Notes: generated from the sequence alone by a model not told the origin. Numbered from the stretch's first letter, positions 1 through 11,724 are shown. The stretch is DNA of 64,000 bases from Hymenobacter volaticus (GCF_022921055.1 NZ_CP095070.1:37381-101380); one strand, 5' to 3'. Numbers and translations are program-made.

Positions 1-26
1 AGACCTAGAAGGGTTCGGTATGCCAG

Positions 27-1013
27 CTACACGCCCGCCACTTGCTGCAGGGCGCGCACCAGCGTGTTCTGGGCCAGCTCCACCTTATAAGCATTGTGCT
101 CGCGGGGCTTGGCTTCTTGCAAAGCGGCCGCTGCCGCCGCTTTAAACGTGGCCTCCGTCGCCGGCTGGCCTACTAAAGCTTTTTCCGCTTGACGGCTGCG
201 CCAGGGCTGGGCGCCTACTCCTCCGAGGGCCACCCGCGCCGAGCGGATGGTGCCACCCTGTACATCGAGCCCCACCGCGGCCGAGGCCAGGGCGTAGGCG
301 TAGGAGGCCCGTTCGCGTACCTTCAGGTAGGTGGAGCGCTGAGCGTGGGCCGCGGTTGGAATCGTCACGGCGACAATCAACTCGCCGGGCTCCAGCACGT
401 TTTCCTTGTGGGGTGTGGTGCCCGGCAGCAAGTAAAACTCAGTGACCGGCACCTGGCGCTGCTTGCCCCGGGCATTTTCCAGTGTTAGCACGGCGTCGAA
501 GGCGGCTAGCGCCACGCTCAGGTCGCCGGGATAGGCGTTGGCAATGCAGGCGTCACTCACCCCTAGGATGGCTAGGTTGTGGTTGTCACCGGTAAGGGCG
601 GGGCAGCCTGAACCGGGCACGCGCTTATTGCACGGAAACGCTGGGTCGCGGAAGTAGCCGCAGCGCGTGCGTTGCAGGATATTACCCCCAATGCTGGCCA
701 TGTTGCGCAGCTGTGGCGAGGCCGCCAGTAGCAGCGACTCCGACACGGCCGGGTACTGCGACTTCACCAGCGGGTGCTCGCCCACGGCGTTCATGTTTTC
801 CAACGCCCCAATGCGCAGTCCGTCCTTGGTTTGCTCGATACCTTTGAAGGGCAACCGGGTGATGTCAACCAGCATCGAGGGCTCCGTCAGATTGGCCTTC
901 ATCAAATCCAGCAGGGTGGTGCCGCCGGCAATGTAGGCGGCTTGCGGCTGGTCTTTGAGGCGCCCGGTGGCCTCTTTGGCCGTGCCGGCCTGGGTATAGC
1001 TGAAATCGTTCAT
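27..1013 (-). CDS. paoB: FAD-binding subunit of molybdenum aldehyde/xanthine oxidoreductase (PaoB/YagS-like)
   Basis: The protein (328 aa) is the flavin subunit that carries electrons between the iron-sulfur and molybdenum subunits of a PaoABC-type periplasmic aldehyde oxidoreductase. Seen: an N-terminal FAD-binding segment with GGTTLLDLMK, a middle section with CGYFRDPAFPCNK and a further Cys in GSGCPAL, matching the extra iron-sulfur loop known in PaoB/YagS, and a C-terminal CO-dehydrogenase-flavoprotein-like domain ending in KVELAQNTLVRAL. I chose the ATG at 1013 (MNDFSY) because it lies 4 bp after the stop of the upstream paoA-like gene; an in-frame ATG at 1100 would overlap that gene. 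The molybdopterin subunit (paoC) usually follows and would lie left of position 1. Size is close to E. coli PaoB. Confidence 0.88.
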   Translation of the reverse strand: MNDFSYTQAGTAKEATGRLKDQPQAAYIAGGTTLLDLMKANLTEPSMLVDITRLPFKGIEQTKDGLRIGALENMNAVGEHPLVKSQYPAVSESLLLAASPQLRNMASIGGNILQRTRCGYFRDPAFPCNKRVPGSGCPALTGDNHNLAILGVSDACIANAYPGDLSVALAAFDAVLTLENARGKQRQVPVTEFYLLPGTTPHKENVLEPGELIVAVTIPTAAHAQRSTYLKVRERASYAYALASAAVGLDVQGGTIRSARVALGGVGAQPWRSRQAEKALVGQPATEATFKAAAAAALQEAKPREHNAYKVELAQNTLVRALQQVAGV

Positions 1014-1017
1014 GGAG

Positions 1018-1665
1018 TTAGCCTTTAGCGGGTTGGCCAGCCACTTCGCGCACAGCGGCCAGAATGTTGGGGTAGGCGCCGCAGCGGCAAATGTTGCCAC
1101 TCATCCACTCGCGGGCCTGGCCGTCGGTGGTGGCGTGGCCTTCTTTCACGCAGGCCACGCCCGACATGATTTGACCCGGCGTGCAGTAGCCGCACTGAAA
1201 GCCGTCGTGCTTGAGGAAGGCTTCCTGCATGGGGTGCAGGTCGTCGCCTTTGGCCAACCCTTCGATGGTCGTGATTTCCTTGCCTTTGGCCATCACGGCC
1301 AGGGTCATACAAGAGAGCGTACGTTGGCCGTCAACGTGCACCGTGCAGGCCCCACACTGGCCATGGTCGCAGCCTTTCTTGGTGCCGGTCAGGTCGAGGT
1401 ACTCACGTAGCGCGTCGAGCAACGTCACCCGGGGCTCCAAGGTTAGATTCTTGACCTGGCCATTGATGCGGAGCTGCAAGGGGCTGGCACCTGTTACCAC
1501 GGGGTTGTTCGGCGCCAGCTTCTCGGCCAGGGTTTCGGCCTGGCTGGCAATGGGCGAGGCCAAGGCAAAGCCCAGGATGCCCCCGGCTTGCTGCATGAAC
1601 GAGCGGCGCGAGCCATCGGCGGGCCGCGACGCCTCCGGCTGGGCGTCAGGAAATAAATCAGACAT
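1018..1665 (-). CDS. paoA: 2Fe-2S subunit of aldehyde oxidoreductase (PaoA/YagT-like), TAT-exported
   Basis: A 215-aa small subunit that holds two [2Fe-2S] clusters and takes electrons from the molybdenum site. Seen: twin-arginine signal SRRSFMQQAGG near the N-terminus, a plant-ferredoxin-like cluster CDHGQCGACTV with a later Cys (LSCMTL), and the second cluster FQCGYCTPGQ plus NICRCGAYPNI. Start taken at MSDLFPDAQ (1665), the ATG nearest the TAT signal; an ATG at 1686 adds seven residues. The next gene (paoB-like) begins 4 bp downstream, so the two are co-transcribed. TAT export of the small subunit, carrying the folded complex, is known for E. coli PaoABC. Confidence 0.9.
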   Translation of the reverse strand: MSDLFPDAQPEASRPADGSRRSFMQQAGGILGFALASPIASQAETLAEKLAPNNPVVTGASPLQLRINGQVKNLTLEPRVTLLDALREYLDLTGTKKGCDHGQCGACTVHVDGQRTLSCMTLAVMAKGKEITTIEGLAKGDDLHPMQEAFLKHDGFQCGYCTPGQIMSGVACVKEGHATTDGQAREWMSGNICRCGAYPNILAAVREVAGQPAKG

Positions 1666-1686
1666 GAGATGGTGAGTAAGTGGCAA

Positions 1687-2179
1687 ACAAAGAGCCCGTC
1701 CAAAGCGAGCCGCACTGGTTCGGCAGAAGCCGCCACCTAGCGGTTATCGCCCTGACCGTGAAAACAATAGCAGTAGCATTCAAATTGTACGGGGCTACTT
1801 TATAAAAGTACAGCCCTTTTACAGCTGATTTGTATAGTTTTCAAATGGATAAGTACACATTTCAAAGAGTGCTGCTTTATCCGTCTATCGTGCGGTACTA
1901 TTCACGCGCTTCCGCAGGTTGACGAGCCCAACAGCAGGGAATAGCAGGGGGCCGAGCCGGCTCTTTTTTCACCTTGTTTTACTGTCAACAAGCAACCGAT
2001 AAAGCGCGATAATAATGAGGTGCCAGCACGTACTTTGGCAGCCTTAATCTGATGCGAGTTTTGGCGAAGCCAACCTGCATTCAACAGGCCTTGCGGGGTG
2101 TCAAACGAAAAAATCAGCGACGAATAGCTGGCTTATCTGCGTTAGTTAGGGCAAAGCAATAGTCCAACAAGTGATTCCG
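1687..2179. other. Intergenic region upstream of paoA
   Basis: About 490 bp, noticeably A+T-rich, between the AraC gene and paoA. It holds the 21-bp element at 1852-1872 that recurs at 10707-10727, and otherwise nothing I can support; a 60-codon open frame at 1902-2084 has no coding character. Confidence 0.6.
1852..1872. promoter_or_regulatory. Candidate operator, copy 1 of a 21-bp element
   Basis: The sequence AGTACACATTTCAAAGAG followed by TGC matches 10707-10727 at 20 of 21 positions. This copy lies about 190 bp upstream of the paoA start; the other lies about 170 bp upstream of the decarboxylase gene that opens the 10.5-kb operon. Same distance class, same strand logic. Likely a binding site of a shared regulator, plausibly the AraC protein at 2180-3178; this is inference. 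Confidence 0.5.
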
Positions 2180-3178
2180 CTACAATATGGCCGAATCAGC
2201 CGCCTGAAGCTGCGAAGTCTGCGTGCGGCGGTAGGTGAGCGGCGTGGTGCCGGTGTGCTTCTTAAAGAAGTTATTGAAGTACGTGGGGTACCCAAAGCCG
2301 AGGCTATAGGCAATTTCGCCTACGCCCCAGTCGGTGTGGGCCAGCAGCAGTTGCGCTTCCGTCACCAACCGCTCGTTGATGTGGGCGGTGGTAGACTTGC
2401 CTGTTACCTCTTTGACCATGGCGTTGAGGTGGTTGACGTGGATGGCCATGCGGTCGGCGTAGTCGCTGGCCGATCGGAGTATCGGCTCGCGCAACTGCGC
2501 CGTGATGGGAAATTGCACCTCCAGCAAGTTCATAAACAGCGCGGTGATGCGCTCGGCGGCGTTAACGGGCGCGTGCTGGGGCGTGGCCGGTTCGAGCAGG
2601 GCGGCTTCGTGAATGATAATGGAGAGCTGGTTGCGCAGCAAGTCGTCCTTGTGGGCGTACCCCGACTCCAGGTCGCGGCGCATGCGGGTAAAGGCGTCGG
2701 TGAAGTAGCGGGCCTGCTCCGTGGTCAGATAGTACACCGGGTTGCCTTCCACCTTGTAGAGCACAGTATCTTTGAGGCTCACGCCCCGCATGGCCGAGTG
2801 CAGAAACGACTCGGAAAAGCAGCTCAGGAAACCCTGCTGCTCGTTAAAGCCCTCGTGCACTTCCCACGCGTAAGGAATCAGCCGGTTGGTGAACACCAGT
2901 GCGGGCCCGTTGACGACAAAGCTGCGGGTAGCATAGTGCAGCTCGTTGGTTCCTTCCAGCACCAGCACCACCTTGAACATGTCGCGGCGGTTGAAGTTGC
3001 CCATCCCGCAGCGGGCCTCGTGCATGGTGAGCACTTCCACGTCTTCGCCGATGTGGTAGAGGGAAGGCGGGGTAAGGGAGCGGGGTTCGGTCATAGGGTT
3101 GCTGAGCGCCTTGGCCAACAGGCGGCGCTCCTGGGTATCTTTAAGAGACGCAGGAAGTTGCGAATTTGTTTTAGCCAT
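2180..3178 (-). CDS. AraC-family transcriptional regulator
   Basis: A 332-aa activator-type regulator. Seen: an N-terminal cupin-like sensor region (HEARCGMGNFNRRDMFKVVL) and a C-terminal pair of helix-turn-helix motifs (YADRMAIHVNHLNAMVKEVTGK and IAYSLGFGYPTYFNNFFKKH with TGTTPLTYR), the standard AraC/XylS arrangement. Start taken at MAKTNSQ (3178); the frame is open to 3262 but the extra residues look non-coding. It lies between paoA and the carboxylesterase in the same direction, so it is the natural candidate for control of the surrounding oxidoreductase genes and for binding the element repeated at 1852 and 10707. Ligand unknown. Confidence 0.9.
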   Translation of the reverse strand: MAKTNSQLPASLKDTQERRLLAKALSNPMTEPRSLTPPSLYHIGEDVEVLTMHEARCGMGNFNRRDMFKVVLVLEGTNELHYATRSFVVNGPALVFTNRLIPYAWEVHEGFNEQQGFLSCFSESFLHSAMRGVSLKDTVLYKVEGNPVYYLTTEQARYFTDAFTRMRRDLESGYAHKDDLLRNQLSIIIHEAALLEPATPQHAPVNAAERITALFMNLLEVQFPITAQLREPILRSASDYADRMAIHVNHLNAMVKEVTGKSTTAHINERLVTEAQLLLAHTDWGVGEIAYSLGFGYPTYFNNFFKKHTGTTPLTYRRTQTSQLQAADSAIL

Positions 3179-3308
3179 GGCGGGAAGAAGTTGGAATAAG
3201 AGTAGTGACGGCGTATTGCTCGCCCAATAAGATGGACGAAAAGCCACTGAACGAGATAACACCCAGCTGCATCAGGTGGCCAAATCGTTTGCTTAGAGGC
3301 GGTTTGGT

Positions 3309-4943
3309 TTAGAAGATTTCATCCAGCAGCAGGTACCGGTCCCGGTGTTGCTCCAACTCCAACCGGGTGTTCACATCCAGGTGCATCACCGGGGCGGGAA
3401 CAACTCGATTGATGGGCGCCCAGTTCGGCAGACCGGGGCCGCTGGGGGTGCCGGTTTTAATGAAACTGGCGAAGTATTGCTGCATCACCGCCGACACCTT
3501 GTAGTCGTCGGGGGTCCAGGCATAAATTTTATTGGTGGCCAGATTGCCCAGCGCGTATTCAATCTCGGCCGAATGCACCGCCCCACGAGCCGGTGGGGCC
3601 GTGGACGCCGCCGGGTTGGTGTTCTTCACTACTCCCCCGGCTAGCCCGGCCGTGGCGCCACCCACTTCTGGCCGCATGGCGGGCCGGGAGCGGCTATAGA
3701 AGAACCGGTACACGGGCTTGCCACCCCCGGTTTGGCTGTGCAGGTCGGCCCATTTCCAGGTACAGAACCCTAGAAACCCGTCGCTGGCCAAGTCGGTGGC
3801 CACCTGCTCGACCTCTTCGTCGGTGGTGGCCGCGTAGCGCTTGAGCACCTCTGGGGCCCGCGTTCCGTAGCGCTGCTGCACCGCCTGGGTATAGGCGGCC
3901 ACGGTGGGCTTTTGGTTGCCTAGTAAGGCCTGATAGCCCATTTCCTGGGAATTCCAGCCAACCAGCAGGGGCACTTTTGACTGCTCCCCGGCCGTGAAAA
4001 TGGCTTCGGGGGAGGTTGGGAGAAAGTAGCCGTCGACCACAGTGGTCCAGCGGATGCTGGGTTTGGCCGTCGCCTGAAGCAACTGATCGGCGGGCACGGC
4101 CTGCAAAGCCGCTTGGGAAGTGGCGCCCAGGGTTTCGGCAAACGTACGGCCGTCCTGCTCGGCTTCGGCCAAGGAGATAGGGGGCGCGGAGCCCAGGCCA
4201 ATCAACGAGCCGCTTTCGCCAATGGCTTGCGCAAACAAGTTCCTGGAGAGCGGCGAGGCCATGAGCGCACTCACCGAGCACGAGCCCGCCGATTCACCCG
4301 CAATGGTCACCTTGCCAGGGTCGCCGCCAAAGGCGGCAATATGTTGCTGCACCCAGCGCAGCGCCGCGGTTTGATCCAGAAAGGCGTAGTTGCCCGAGGC
4401 GTGGTGCCCCGACGATTGGGTGAGGGCCGGGTGAGCCAGAAAGCCGAAGACGCCCAGGCGGTAATTCACCGTAACGCTCACGATGCCCTTGCGGGCCATG
4501 CTTTCGCCGTCGTAGCGGGGTTCGGAGCCGTCGCCGGCCACCCAGCCCCCGCCGTAGAAATACACGAGTACGGGCAGGCGCTCCTGCCCCAGTTTGGCCG
4601 GCGTCCACACGTTCAGGTACAGGCAGTCCTCGCTCATGCCCCGGGAGCGGGAGTTCATGTCGCCAAAGACCGGCAGCTGCATGGGCTTGGGGCCGAACTG
4701 GTGGGCTTTGCGCACGCCCGACCAGGAGGCGAGCGGTTGGGGCTCTTTCCAGCGCAATGCCCCCACCGGGGGCTGGGCGAAGGGAATGCCTTTAAACGAG
4801 CGGATGCCACTCGCTTCGCGGACGCCTTCGAGCACGCCACTCGCCGTTTTGATCTGTGGGGCCAGGATGGTCTTTGGTTGCTGAGCCAAGGCGGGTAAGC
4901 AGGCCCCAACAACTGCCAGCAGAAGCAGGAAGAATACTCTCAT
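3309..4943 (-). CDS. Secreted type-B carboxylesterase
   Basis: A 544-aa alpha/beta-hydrolase that cleaves carboxylic esters. Seen: signal peptide MRVFFLLLLAVVGACLPALAQ, oxyanion-hole motif YGGGW near residue 130, nucleophile elbow GESAGS (Ser near 218), the acid-loop region around GWNSQEMGY, and the catalytic His in VHSAEIEYALGN near 450. The early EDCLYLNVWTP segment is typical of the family. An ATG three codons upstream (4952) is equally possible. Length is normal for the family. It sits in a minus-strand run with cupin, acetyltransferase and reductases; substrate unknown, but release of a phenolic or aromatic acid would fit its neighbours. Confidence 0.93.
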   Translation of the reverse strand: MRVFFLLLLAVVGACLPALAQQPKTILAPQIKTASGVLEGVREASGIRSFKGIPFAQPPVGALRWKEPQPLASWSGVRKAHQFGPKPMQLPVFGDMNSRSRGMSEDCLYLNVWTPAKLGQERLPVLVYFYGGGWVAGDGSEPRYDGESMARKGIVSVTVNYRLGVFGFLAHPALTQSSGHHASGNYAFLDQTAALRWVQQHIAAFGGDPGKVTIAGESAGSCSVSALMASPLSRNLFAQAIGESGSLIGLGSAPPISLAEAEQDGRTFAETLGATSQAALQAVPADQLLQATAKPSIRWTTVVDGYFLPTSPEAIFTAGEQSKVPLLVGWNSQEMGYQALLGNQKPTVAAYTQAVQQRYGTRAPEVLKRYAATTDEEVEQVATDLASDGFLGFCTWKWADLHSQTGGGKPVYRFFYSRSRPAMRPEVGGATAGLAGGVVKNTNPAASTAPPARGAVHSAEIEYALGNLATNKIYAWTPDDYKVSAVMQQYFASFIKTGTPSGPGLPNWAPINRVVPAPVMHLDVNTRLELEQHRDRYLLLDEIF

Positions 4944-5126
4944 ACGAAACACAGTAAAAGACCAGGGCCATGCCAGTGACTAGCGTGGTACCCTTGGTCG
5001 AGTGATGGGTAGGGTGGTACGGTAACCCGGAGCCGTCAGCCCAACGATGCCTATGGTCCAGCGCCGTTGCGTTGGAAGCAGAACACCGGTGGTTCGGCTT
5101 GGGGCGTCTGGATTGGTGGCAGGCTC

Positions 5127-5609
5127 TTACTGGAAGCTGTTATACTCCTGGTCGGTTACGGGCCGGCCCCAGTCTACAATGCCTTTCTCGGTGTTCACAT
5201 TGAGCGAGATGTGCGTCATGCCCTGCTGAGGCGAGGCCCCGTGCCAGTGCTCCACGCCGGGCTGGGCCTGTATCACTTCGCCCTGGCGCAGCAGGCGGAT
5301 GGGTTGGCCCTTTTCCTGGTAGTAGCCCACGCCCTCGGTCACCATCAATATCTGGCCGGCCGCGTGCTTGTGCCAATGCGAGCGGGCGCCGGGCGTAAAG
5401 GTGACGTTGCTGCTCGCGCAGTTGAACGTGTCATCGTTTTTCACCAGCGTGTGAACGTATACCGCGCCGGTAAACCAAGCAGCCGGCCCCCGCTCACCTT
5501 TCGGAAAGGGGCCGCTCAACAACTTGGTGGGGGCTTTCGGCGTCGTCTGGGCGAAGCTGGTTAGGCCAGTGGCTAGGGCCAGGGCAGTGGTTAGCAGGCT
5601 ACGTTTCAT
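5127..5609 (-). CDS. Secreted cupin-domain protein
   Basis: A 160-aa small beta-barrel protein with signal peptide [21 protein letters not shown]. The two cupin motifs are present: [17 protein letters not shown] and [13 protein letters not shown], giving the usual His ligands for a metal. Proteins of this type often sit next to carboxymuconolactone decarboxylase-like genes, as here (9822-10541), and some act as hydroxynitrile lyases or hydrolases on small aromatic or hydroxy compounds. The exact reaction cannot be told from sequence. Confidence 0.85.
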   Translation of the reverse strand: MKRSLLTTALALATGLTSFAQTTPKAPTKLLSGPFPKGERGPAAWFTGAVYVHTLVKNDDTFNCASSNVTFTPGARSHWHKHAAGQILMVTEGVGYYQEKGQPIRLLRQGEVIQAQPGVEHWHGASPQQGMTHISLNVNTEKGIVDWGRPVTDQEYNSFQ

Positions 5610-5651
5610 GGCAAAGTAATAAGTAGTGGAAAAGGCGGTGGTGGGCGGCCC

Positions 5652-6224
5652 TTAGAGGTGCTTGACTACCCGCGCGGGCACACCCGCCACAATGGTATTG
5701 GCGGCCACATCTTTAGTCACGACGGCACCGGCGCCCACGATGGCGTTTTCACCGATGGTAACGCCGGGCATCACCGTCACATTGGCCCCCAGCCACGCCC
5801 CCTGTTTGAGCACGATGGGCAAGGAAACGGTGCTCCGCCGCTGCCCCGGCTCGGTGAGGTGGTTGGTGGTGATGAGGTTCACCTTGGGGCCAATCAGCAC
5901 GTTGTCTTCCAGCGTGATACCGCCCCGGTCCATAAACGTGCAGGCGTGATTGACGAACACATGCTTGCCGAAGCGGATGTTGTGCCCAAAGTCGGTGTAA
6001 AAGGGTGGAATCAGGAATAGGCTGTCGTCCACGGGGTGGTTGGTCAACTCACTCAGCACCTGATTCACCTGGGCGTTGTCGTCCACTCGCATGGCGTTCA
6101 GCTCCGACGTGATGCGGATGGCCTTGCGAATGATGGCGTAAATCTGCGGGTAGTCCGGGTCGTCGAAGGCAATGACCTCGCCGGCCAGCTCGCGCTCAAA
6201 GATGGTTCGGGAATGAGATTCCAT
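5652..6224 (-). CDS. Hexapeptide-repeat acetyltransferase (maltose/galactoside O-acetyltransferase type)
   Basis: A 190-aa left-handed beta-helix acyltransferase using acetyl-CoA. Seen: N-terminal helical segment typical of the Maa/LacA type, then FYTDFGHNIRFGKHVFVNHACTF, the catalytic His region TTNHLTEPGQRR, and hexapeptide repeats ending in PGVTIGENAIVGAGAVVTKDV and NTIVAGVPARVVK. Start at MESHSRT (6224); the open frame runs upstream but those residues read like a shadow of the reductase gene. 41 bp downstream of the aldo/keto reductase end. Acceptor sugar or alcohol unknown. Confidence 0.88.
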   Translation of the reverse strand: MESHSRTIFERELAGEVIAFDDPDYPQIYAIIRKAIRITSELNAMRVDDNAQVNQVLSELTNHPVDDSLFLIPPFYTDFGHNIRFGKHVFVNHACTFMDRGGITLEDNVLIGPKVNLITTNHLTEPGQRRSTVSLPIVLKQGAWLGANVTVMPGVTIGENAIVGAGAVVTKDVAANTIVAGVPARVVKHL

Positions 6225-6265
6225 AGGGTTGCAACCTGATGAATTGGCTTGTACTTGCCAAATGG

Positions 6266-7338
<1,073 letters not shown>

Positions 7339-7353
7339 CTACCTCCGGTTTAA

Positions 7354-8412
7354 TTAGCGGGAACGGGGTCTGCTCTCAGTCGCATTGGGCAAGGGAAGCG
7401 ACTTGCCTTCCTGGATGGTTTGCAACGTATACAAGCCCTTGGCCGCGGTGATGAACAGTGTTTTACGGTAGCTGCCGCGCCCAAAGCACAGATTAGTAAC
7501 CTTTACGGGCAGCGGCATCTCGGCGACCTGCTGGCCCTGAGGAGTATACACCACGATGCGGTTGGCCACCGCGGCGTAGACATTGCCTTTGGTGTCTACC
7601 GTTAATCCGTCCGGCCCCTCCCCGGCAAACTGCACCAGCCGCTGCCGGAAGGCTAGCTGGCCATTGGGCAGCACCGTGTAGGCCCGAATTTCCCCGGTGA
7701 GCTGGAGGGCCGGCCCCGCGTAGTCGTCGGGCAGCGCTCCGTACACCCCGGCGCCGGGCGAATCATAGCTGGCCACATAGAGAGTGCGCTGATCGGGGGA
7801 AAACACCAAGCCATTCGGCCGAGTCACATCGGCCGCCAGCAGCTCCACGGCGCCGGTGGCGTCGAGGCGGTAAACGCCCATCCACGGCTGGTCGAGGGGC
7901 TCGGTACTGTTGTAACGCGAATCAGTGAAATAGACCCGGCCCTGGGCGTCGAGCGTGAGGTCGTTGGGGCCATTCAGGGCCTTGCCGCGAAAGGCCGCCG
8001 CCAGCGTCGTGCGGGCGCCGGTGGGCAGGTCCGTCCTCGAAATGCGCTTGCCGCCCCCGTTAGGGCCTTCGGCGACCAGCAGGCGGCCGGCCGCGTCAAA
8101 AGCCAGGCCGCTGGCATTGCCGCTCGCTGCGCGAAATTCTTTTGTCTGACCGGTTTGCGGGTTGTAGGACCAGATAATACCACCGGTAGTACCGGTATTG
8201 ACGTCCGTGAACAGGAGCTGCCCATCGGGCGCCATGACCGGGCCCTCGCACACGGCGCCTACCCCGCCGGTGAAAACGGCTGCTGGCGTCGTCGCGGGAG
8301 CAAAGAAATAGGCTTGCGAGGGCTGGTGCTGTCCTTGCGCCACCACCGCCCAGGAACATAGGTAACCCAGCAGAAGACAAGTTATGGCAAGGCGATTAGG
8401 CAGCATCTTCAT
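7354..8412 (-). CDS. Secreted SMP-30/gluconolactonase-family lactonase
   Basis: A 352-aa six-bladed beta-propeller protein with a signal peptide (LAITCLLLGYLCSWAVVAQGQ). Seen: CEGPVMAPDGQLLFTDV (metal-binding Glu of the first blade), LNGPNDLTLDAQGRVYFTDSRY (Asn and Asp of the NDLT motif), RPNGLVFSPDQRTLYVASYDSPG, and GPDGLTVDTKGNVYAAVANRIVV. These are the known divalent-metal ligands of SMP-30/gluconolactonase enzymes that open sugar or aromatic lactones. Placement between two aldo/keto reductases and with a carboxymuconolactone decarboxylase suggests a lactone intermediate in one pathway. A second ATG at 8406 is possible. Confidence 0.9.
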   Translation of the reverse strand: MKMLPNRLAITCLLLGYLCSWAVVAQGQHQPSQAYFFAPATTPAAVFTGGVGAVCEGPVMAPDGQLLFTDVNTGTTGGIIWSYNPQTGQTKEFRAASGNASGLAFDAAGRLLVAEGPNGGGKRISRTDLPTGARTTLAAAFRGKALNGPNDLTLDAQGRVYFTDSRYNSTEPLDQPWMGVYRLDATGAVELLAADVTRPNGLVFSPDQRTLYVASYDSPGAGVYGALPDDYAGPALQLTGEIRAYTVLPNGQLAFRQRLVQFAGEGPDGLTVDTKGNVYAAVANRIVVYTPQGQQVAEMPLPVKVTNLCFGRGSYRKTLFITAAKGLYTLQTIQEGKSLPLPNATESRPRSR

Positions 8413-8540
8413 GGGCTAAGGGGTTGGATAGCGTTTTTTTGACCGGCAGCGGGCGCGCTAGGTCATGGGCTAACAGCCGCCTTCGGGCGCGGCAGCAGCC
8501 CAGCCGAGCAATAGCAGGCCGGCTTTCGGGCGGGCCGTCC

Positions 8541-9761
<1,221 letters not shown>

Positions 9762-9821
9762 TTAGGGAATGGGGGAAAGGGGACGGACGGATATAGCCGA
9801 GCGGCAGGCAGCCGGCAGAGG

Positions 9822-10541
9822 CTATTTTTTAGCCTCCAAGGTCTTGGCTAGCACCGCCCGCGCGGCATTAACTTCTTTTTTCCCCACCGCCGCCTCACTG
9901 AGCGTAATGAGTTGCCGCAGCTGGCCCGCCGTCAGGCCGACGTGCAGCCCCGCCCCGAGGTGGAATTCGAGCATCGGCTCGACGCCGCCTAAACTCACCA
10001 GGGCCGCATTGGTAGCCAGCTCCCGCTCCTGAAAGGTGAGCACGTCGCGCTCAAACAGGTCGGCAAACAGGTGCTCTTTCAGAAACACGTCGCTTTCCGG
10101 GCTGAAGGCGTTGGCCCCGGTTTTGGGGCCGGTTTCGGGCTTGCCGGTGAGCTGTTCCAGGTTTTGCTTGCCCCGCTCGTATTTTGGCGTGGTGCTGGTG
10201 ATGGGCGAGGCAGCCTTGCCCATTACATCCTGAATGCCCTGGGCCTTGCGCTCGTCGAGCAATTTCATTAGGGTGTTGATGCCGCTCAGACTGCGCGGAA
10301 AGCCGCAGTAGGCGTAGAGATGCACCAGCACTTCTTTCTCCTCATTCACCGTCAGCCCGGCCTTCAGGCCCTGGGCCAGCGCTTCGTGCAGGCGGACCTG
10401 GTTGCCCGTGGCCGTGTAGGCCGAAATGGTAACCAGGGCTTGCTGACGGGCGGTGAGGGCGGCAGTTGATTGGGCAGTTGTTGTCATGATGGAAGCCAGT
10501 AGCAGGGTGAAAGCCGCGGCGAGATGAAGGACACTTTTCAT
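9822..10541 (-). CDS. Secreted carboxymuconolactone decarboxylase-family protein
   Basis: A 239-aa protein with signal peptide MKSVLHLAAAFTLLLASIMTTTAQS and two copies of the CMD helical fold: LTVNEEKEVLVHLYAYCGFPRSL and LTFQERELATNAALVSLGGVEPMLEFHL. The first repeat has a Cys where AhpD-like proteins carry one; the second lacks the CxxC pair, so peroxidase activity is doubtful. It is the first gene of the minus-strand run down to about 3.3 kb, with the repeated 21-bp element about 170 bp upstream. Confidence 0.87.
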   Translation of the reverse strand: MKSVLHLAAAFTLLLASIMTTTAQSTAALTARQQALVTISAYTATGNQVRLHEALAQGLKAGLTVNEEKEVLVHLYAYCGFPRSLSGINTLMKLLDERKAQGIQDVMGKAASPITSTTPKYERGKQNLEQLTGKPETGPKTGANAFSPESDVFLKEHLFADLFERDVLTFQERELATNAALVSLGGVEPMLEFHLGAGLHVGLTAGQLRQLITLSEAAVGKKEVNAARAVLAKTLEAKK

Positions 10542-11169
10542 AAGCCAAGGGAAAGATGAAGTCGATACAGGTAGCCCGGCGGCTGGCTCAACGGGTACGT
10601 CGCCTTACAGGCACCCAGTGCGCTTCACCAGCGTTTGTGTGGCCTTTAAGACCGCACAAAGTTCCGTCCGCATCTTGCCCGGCTGGTAATGACAATCAAA
10701 GCAATCAGTACACATTTCAAAGAATGCCTCGTAAATCGAGTGCCGTAAGACTCATCTCACGGGCGGAAGGTTACACTAGAAGCCTCTTGAGGCAGGCACT
10801 GCTCTTTCTGTTGGCCCCCCCTTACCAACGCCAGGAGCGGTTTACCGGCCAAACGAGCGGCTAAAGTTTTGCCCGCTTTGCTCCTGTTGTTGCGCCGCCG
10901 GCAGCCGGCGGGATTTGTGGGCGAGCAGCACCTGCGCGAAGTCCGATTCGAGTCGGCGCCCCTCCACAATATCAGCTAGGGTTACTGTATCCAGCAAGGT
11001 GGCATTGGATCCAGTTGGTCGGGTTACTGGTCTGGATGCTGCGCTGAGTTACTGGAAGCCAGGGTTGGAGGCCGCGCTGGCTGGCCCCTCGGGTATGTTT
11101 CCGCAAGGTCTGCTCAGAATGCAAGGGCTGTTAAGAGACTGGCTGCGTCGGCTCACGCCCGCAGCAGGA
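10542..11169. other. Gene-poor region with possible coding remnants
   Basis: About 630 bp. It carries the candidate operator at 10707-10727. On the minus strand around 10840-11045 an open stretch reads LLDTVTLADIVEGRRLES with coding-like composition but has no start codon, and I cannot place it in a family. Together with the truncated AraC gene next to it, this looks like a rearranged junction. Confidence 0.4.
10707..10727. promoter_or_regulatory. Candidate operator, copy 2 of a 21-bp element
   Basis: Reads AGTACACATTTCAAAGAA then TGC, one mismatch from 1852-1872. Lies about 170 bp upstream of the decarboxylase start at 10541, as copy 1 lies about 190 bp upstream of paoA. Best read as a shared regulatory site. 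Confidence 0.5.
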
Positions 11170-11724
11170 TTACCGCTTCCCCAGTCGGCGACTCCGCCAG
11201 CTCGACTCCACGACCCTCTCTACTCCCTGCGGCCGGAAGTAATACCGAAAGTAGAATTTAGGGGCCAGCGGCTGCAGGCGCATAGCCTCGTGGAAGACGA
11301 GCTGCAGGTAGCTGCGGACCAGCTCCCATTTAAAGAGATATGTGGTCTGTTGCTCAAGCAGCATTTTCTTGAACAAGGTAGTGAGGTACGTCGCCTGCTC
11401 CTCGGGCAACAAGTAAGAACGCGTTCCTTGGTGGTCAAGCAAGGTCCGCGGCACCGCTTTGAAGTTCTGCGCATATTCGCACTCATTTACGAATGCCTTC
11501 GTAAACAGGCAGCAGTACCCGGTCTGGCCTGTGGCTAAGGCCTCGGGAGTGCCTACTCCCTGAGGAGCCCCAAAGCACAAATACGTCCTGGCTTGTACAA
11601 TTTTCTGATCAGCGCGGTGTAGCTGGCGGGGGCCGGTAAGCAGGTAGATTGAGTACAAGTCGTGGCAATTTGCCGGAACCGGACTGGTAGCGGTATCGAT
11701 GGGATAAATGTTAAACCCGTTCAT
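11170..11724 (-). pseudogene. AraC-type regulator lacking its DNA-binding domain
   Basis: The 184-aa product (start MNGFNIYPIDTAT) resembles the N-terminal sensor half of Bacteroidota AraC-type regulators: SIYLLTGPRQLHRADQ, a cupin-like stretch, then LFTKAFVNE and WELVRSYLQLVFHEAMRLQP, which in full proteins is followed by two helix-turn-helix motifs. Here the frame ends at SSWRSRRLGKR and I could not find the HTH region in any frame further down, so a one-base error does not explain it. It is a truncated remnant, or at best a sensor fragment. Confidence 0.6.
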
